Shown here piece after piece: positions 61,717-64,000 of a stretch of 64,000 bases of DNA (within the stretch, counting starts at the first letter, position 1; every line of letters begins with the position of its first letter). Both the position numbers and the translations under genes were made by a program. This stretch comes from Morganella morganii_D (GTDB lineage Bacteria > Pseudomonadota > Gammaproteobacteria > Enterobacterales > Enterobacteriaceae), in the NCBI GenBank assembly GCA_044772875.1, contig CP173058.1:1736001-1800000 (forward strand). Direction: 5' to 3'. The notes under the pieces were generated by a model. It did not search any database. It was not told the origin of the DNA and was given only the letters and a program-made list of their open reading frames with translations.

Positions 61717-62372
61717 CAGTTTGGTTTCCCTGTATTACCGCCACCTGTTTCAACGCCGCTGTGCGTGTGTGTGTCACCGATATCTTTGCCGTTGTGTTTG
61801 ATGGTACCGCCGGAAGATTCACTGTTGCCTTTCACTGAGTGGTTGCCGTTCACCAGTGAATTTCCCTGTTGCATCCGGTTGCCGGTGTGCTCAATATCAC
61901 CCCGCATGATGATTTTTCCCGGCTTTATGCGGATGAACGTGGATCCGTCATCGGTCTGCATTGAGAGAGAATCAGCGGAGTAATCAGGTATGCGGTTTGG
62001 CTGACTGCTGCCCTGTGGTAAAAAGAACGCATCTGAGTAATCGTGAAACCGCGTATCAAGAGGCACTGATTGCTGGCCTGACGCATACCAGCCATCGATA
62101 CAGCGCTCCGCAAATATCACAAGCCCCTCGTCTCCGGCCTTAACCGGTACCGTCACGCAAAACCCTCCGCCGCGATAAAACCCGACCGGTACATCAACCA
62201 GTCGCGGAATCGCCAGTGTTTCGCCACCTCTCATCACCTGAGTGATCATTAACTGAATGGTCGCGCTGTGTCCGTCACATAACACCACTTTAGCCGGAAG
62301 CGCAGTGTGAATGTCGGTTCGTTCATTGGCTGCATGCCGTGATAACACATCAAGTAAACTAGGATTTGCCAT
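61716..62372 (-). CDS. phage tail spike/puncture protein with Gp138-like N terminus
   Basis: 218 residues. The N-terminal OB-fold-like domain (KVVLCDGHSATIQLMITQVMRGGETLAIPRLVDVPVGFYRGGGFCVTVPVKAGDEGLVIF) resembles Gp138-type proteins. The C-terminal half is a repetitive beta-helix (IMRGDIEHTGNRMQQGNSLVNGNHSVKGNSES) ending with DTHTHSG, a histidine motif that holds the metal at the membrane-piercing tip. It overlaps the hub gene by 14 bases. Confidence 0.82.
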   Translation of the reverse strand: MANPSLLDVLSRHAANERTDIHTALPAKVVLCDGHSATIQLMITQVMRGGETLAIPRLVDVPVGFYRGGGFCVTVPVKAGDEGLVIFAERCIDGWYASGQQSVPLDTRFHDYSDAFFLPQGSSQPNRIPDYSADSLSMQTDDGSTFIRIKPGKIIMRGDIEHTGNRMQQGNSLVNGNHSVKGNSESSGGTIKHNGKDIGDTHTHSGVETGGGNTGKPN

Positions 62373-63198
62373 CTTCCACCTTCTGATATTTCCCGCCGAT
62401 ACAGGTTATTTTCGTGTACCAGTCATCACCCATGAAATCACCGGCGTGCTCAAGTTCTGTTATTTTGTAATCGCCGTTGTACTCCGGCATGATGGACTCA
62501 ACCCGCACCAGACCGCCGATACGCAGTGCCGGATTGCACAGCATGGTTATCTGTAGTCCGTAGTCTGTTTTTTCCGGACTGTTAATCATGCCGGTCGTTT
62601 GCGACACCACGAACCCTTCGTTATCCGATACCACTTTATCTTTCGGCAGCACTGTTACCTGGCCGTCCTGGATTGACCAGTCCGCATTATTATTACGGCC
62701 GACTTTATGCATCACATCCCGGGCGTTGCCGGTGATGACTTTTCCGCGAGGCAAAGCTCTGTCTTTTGGCAGTGACACCACGCCCTTTTCAGCACCCATC
62801 GATTTCGCGGCTTCGTTCATGATGTCTTTGTCTGTCGAACCGGCTTTCAGCGTTTTATTCACCTTCGCTTTTGTGTAGGCGGAATGCCCGTCACCGCATG
62901 TTATTTCAGTGATGAAGTCCGTCCCGTCACGCAGCGTCACCACATCCGTAATGTCGCCCTTATAAATCATCCGCAGCTCATCCTCCCGGTACGCGACAGA
63001 CAGCGACAGGCGGTTATAGATTTTACTGGTAATGAGATTTCGGTTTGACCCGTTCAGGTTCCAGACTCGGATGACTGCCGGGTTTGGCTCGCTGGTTAAG
63101 GTTTTTTCAACACTGAAGGCGATGCGGAGGTTGGTGATTTCGATGGATTCTTTTTCGTTGCCGATGCGAAGATTAATTAATCTCCCGAATTGCTTCAC
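62359..63198 (-). CDS. phage baseplate hub protein
   Basis: 279 residues placed between the plug and the spike. It has no enzymatic motif; beta-rich domains of the type seen in simple myophage hubs (ITNLRIAFSVEKTLTSEPNPAVIRVWNL..., ITELEHAGDFMGDDWYTKITC). By order it should be the trimeric hub that holds the spike. The identity rests mainly on context. Confidence 0.75.
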   Translation of the reverse strand: MKQFGRLINLRIGNEKESIEITNLRIAFSVEKTLTSEPNPAVIRVWNLNGSNRNLITSKIYNRLSLSVAYREDELRMIYKGDITDVVTLRDGTDFITEITCGDGHSAYTKAKVNKTLKAGSTDKDIMNEAAKSMGAEKGVVSLPKDRALPRGKVITGNARDVMHKVGRNNNADWSIQDGQVTVLPKDKVVSDNEGFVVSQTTGMINSPEKTDYGLQITMLCNPALRIGGLVRVESIMPEYNGDYKITELEHAGDFMGDDWYTKITCIGGKYQKVEDGKS

Positions 63199-63514
63199 GC
63201 CATTCCTCCTTGTCCACTGCGTACAGCGTCAGCCGGTTTCCGAGTTCACTGCGGCGCATGGAGTTGATGCCGGTACCGGATCCGTCAGAAAGAACCAGCA
63301 GAAACGGAATATTCTTCTCCAGCAGCGCCGGTGCATTAACGGCCAGCCCTTGCATCTGCGTGATGAACCGGTTTTCGTTGGTATCGTACAGGTCGAACTG
63401 CCAGCCCTGAGTTATGCGGTTAAAATACAGAGTGAGCCGGACATTCAGGCTGAGCATTTCAAACGACTGTTCCTGAATTTCTTCTGTTGATACGGGGATT
63501 TCATAACGTGTCAT
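63173..63514 (-). CDS. phage baseplate plug protein (Pam3 gp18-like)
   Basis: 113 residues with the pattern of the small plug family (SLNVRLTLYFNRITQGWQFDLYDTNENRFITQMQGLAVNAPALLEKN...). In small myophages it sits between the Dit-like protein and the hub, as here. It overlaps the hub start by 26 bases and begins directly after the preceding stop. Confidence 0.78.
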   Translation of the reverse strand: MTRYEIPVSTEEIQEQSFEMLSLNVRLTLYFNRITQGWQFDLYDTNENRFITQMQGLAVNAPALLEKNIPFLLVLSDGSGTGINSMRRSELGNRLTLYAVDKEEWREAIREIN

Positions 63515-64000
63515 TTAAAATACCTTGTATGCAAATGAAGTATCTTCTTCTGTCACTTTCTTGGGTTGCGTCTTACCCATATTTTTCTTTGTGGGCGATG
63601 ATGCTTTCACGTCCGGGTGAATACCCTGTGCCTTCTGTGACTCGACAATGAATATCTCCCGCAGCGTCAGTGAAAATTCAGCAGAGCCGTCATACTGCTG
63701 CGTGACACCAATGCTGATTATCTTCATGTTTTCGTACTGCTTAATACCTGTCTGAACAGTTATCGGCTCAACTCTTTTCTGTATGCCGAGTAAGTCCTCG
63801 TAAGCTTTGCCTACCCTGTCCAGTGACGGTGACGAGTCGTTAGCCATGCCTGCGGCTTCCGGGTACCACGGAGCCAGCACTTTACCGACCTGCTCTTTGA
63901 TATCCTGCGCCTGTCCGACTATCTGGTTATACATGGCCTCTGCCTGCCGGGTGCTGGCGCGTATTTCCATCGGCATCGGGTACTCGTCCATAAAAACCAG
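63515..64000 (-). CDS. Dit-like phage tail/baseplate protein (5' end outside window)
   Basis: At least 158 residues; the frame stays open across the window end, and no ribosome site supports the ATG at 63991, so the gene is probably cut. The visible part (AYEDLLGIQKRVEPITVQTGIKQYENMKIISIGVTQQYDGSAEFSLTLREIFIVES) has the pattern of the Dit-like domain of baseplate hubs. Its C-terminal tail is lysine-rich. It heads the visible baseplate operon. Confidence 0.75.
   Translation of the reverse strand: MVFMDEYPMPMEIRASTRQAEAMYNQIVGQAQDIKEQVGKVLAPWYPEAAGMANDSSPSLDRVGKAYEDLLGIQKRVEPITVQTGIKQYENMKIISIGVTQQYDGSAEFSLTLREIFIVESQKAQGIHPDVKASSPTKKNMGKTQPKKVTEEDTSFAYKVF

Larger units (their letters stand above)
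54912..64000. mobile_element. left part of a prophage integrated at argW
   Basis: Starting in the 3' part of argW and running to the window end, the chromosome order known from E. coli is replaced by phage genes: tyrosine integrase, small unknown gene, serine invertase, invertible tail-fibre module and a contractile baseplate operon on the minus strand. The second attachment site and the rest of the phage lie outside. The exact left boundary is inferred from the tRNA; the repeat of the tRNA 3' end is not visible in the window. Confidence 0.88.

Noticed and set aside
1..64000. CRISPR arrays, insertion sequences, rRNA genes, ERIC-type repeats
   Set aside because: Looked for regular short repeats, transposase genes with terminal repeats and rRNA signatures; none seen.

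Overview
The window reads as the chromosome of a gamma-proteobacterium of the order Enterobacterales. From position 1 to about 54.8 kb the gene order closely follows the Escherichia coli nuo-lrhA-alaA-yfbRSTUV-ackA-pta-yfcD-yfcH-ubiX-purF-cvpA-dedD-folC-accD-dedA-truA-usg-pdxB-fabB-mnmC-yfcLMA-aroC-prmB-smrB-sixA-fadJI-yfcZ-fadL-mlaA region. The proteins are near-identical in places but clearly diverged from E. coli. With a base composition around 50 % GC, this is most consistent with Morganella (Proteus and Providencia are much more AT-rich). The genus is an inference, not something tested here.

Region by region. (1) 1-6281: 5' part of the respiratory complex I operon on the minus strand (nuoA, B, CD, E, F and the start of nuoG). 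(2) 6282-8607: nuo control region, the LysR regulator lrhA, and a long divergent spacer to alaA. (3) 8608-14364: alaA, yfbR, the transporter yfbS, the sugar phosphatase yfbT, yfbU, yfbV. (4) 14732-18217: ackA-pta acetate pathway. (5) 18221-33930: a large membrane M48 peptidase not found at this place in E. coli, then yfcD, yfcH, and the usg-truA-dedA-accD-folC-dedD and cvpA-purF-ubiX groups, pdxB, an AraC-type regulator and a divergent EamA exporter. A PurR box precedes cvpA. (6) 33931-36000: a low-GC accessory patch holding a two-gene unit that looks like a cell-wall-targeting effector plus a periplasmic immunity protein, and a small lysine-rich gene. (7) 36053-53751: fabB with adjacent FadR and FabR operators, mnmC, an exported serine-type glutaminase, a frameshifted acetyltransferase gene, yfcL, epmC, yfcA, aroC, prmB, smrB, sixA, the fatty-acid oxidation genes fadI-fadJ and transporter fadL (both with FadR operators), yfcZ and the lipid-asymmetry lipoprotein mlaA. 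(8) 53934-54941: a pyrroline-5-carboxylate reductase gene and tRNA-Arg(CCU), argW.

From argW to the end lies the left part of an integrated contractile-tailed prophage. It has a tyrosine integrase next to the tRNA, a small unknown gene, a Pin/Hin-type serine invertase, and an invertible tail-fibre module bounded by two 26-bp hix/gix-like crossover sites (57207-57232 and 59185-59210). A compact baseplate operon follows on the minus strand (Dit-like protein, plug, hub, spike, gp25-like protein, baseplate J, DUF2612-like protein, tail fibre, fibre-assembly protein). The silent second tail-fibre end and its own assembly gene sit in opposite orientation inside the invertible segment, so flipping should switch host range.

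The fatty-acid genes form a visible regulatory theme: FadR-like sites lie in front of fabB (synthesis), fadIJ (degradation) and fadL (uptake). The two least ordinary systems are the invertible tail-fibre cassette and the effector/immunity-like pair.
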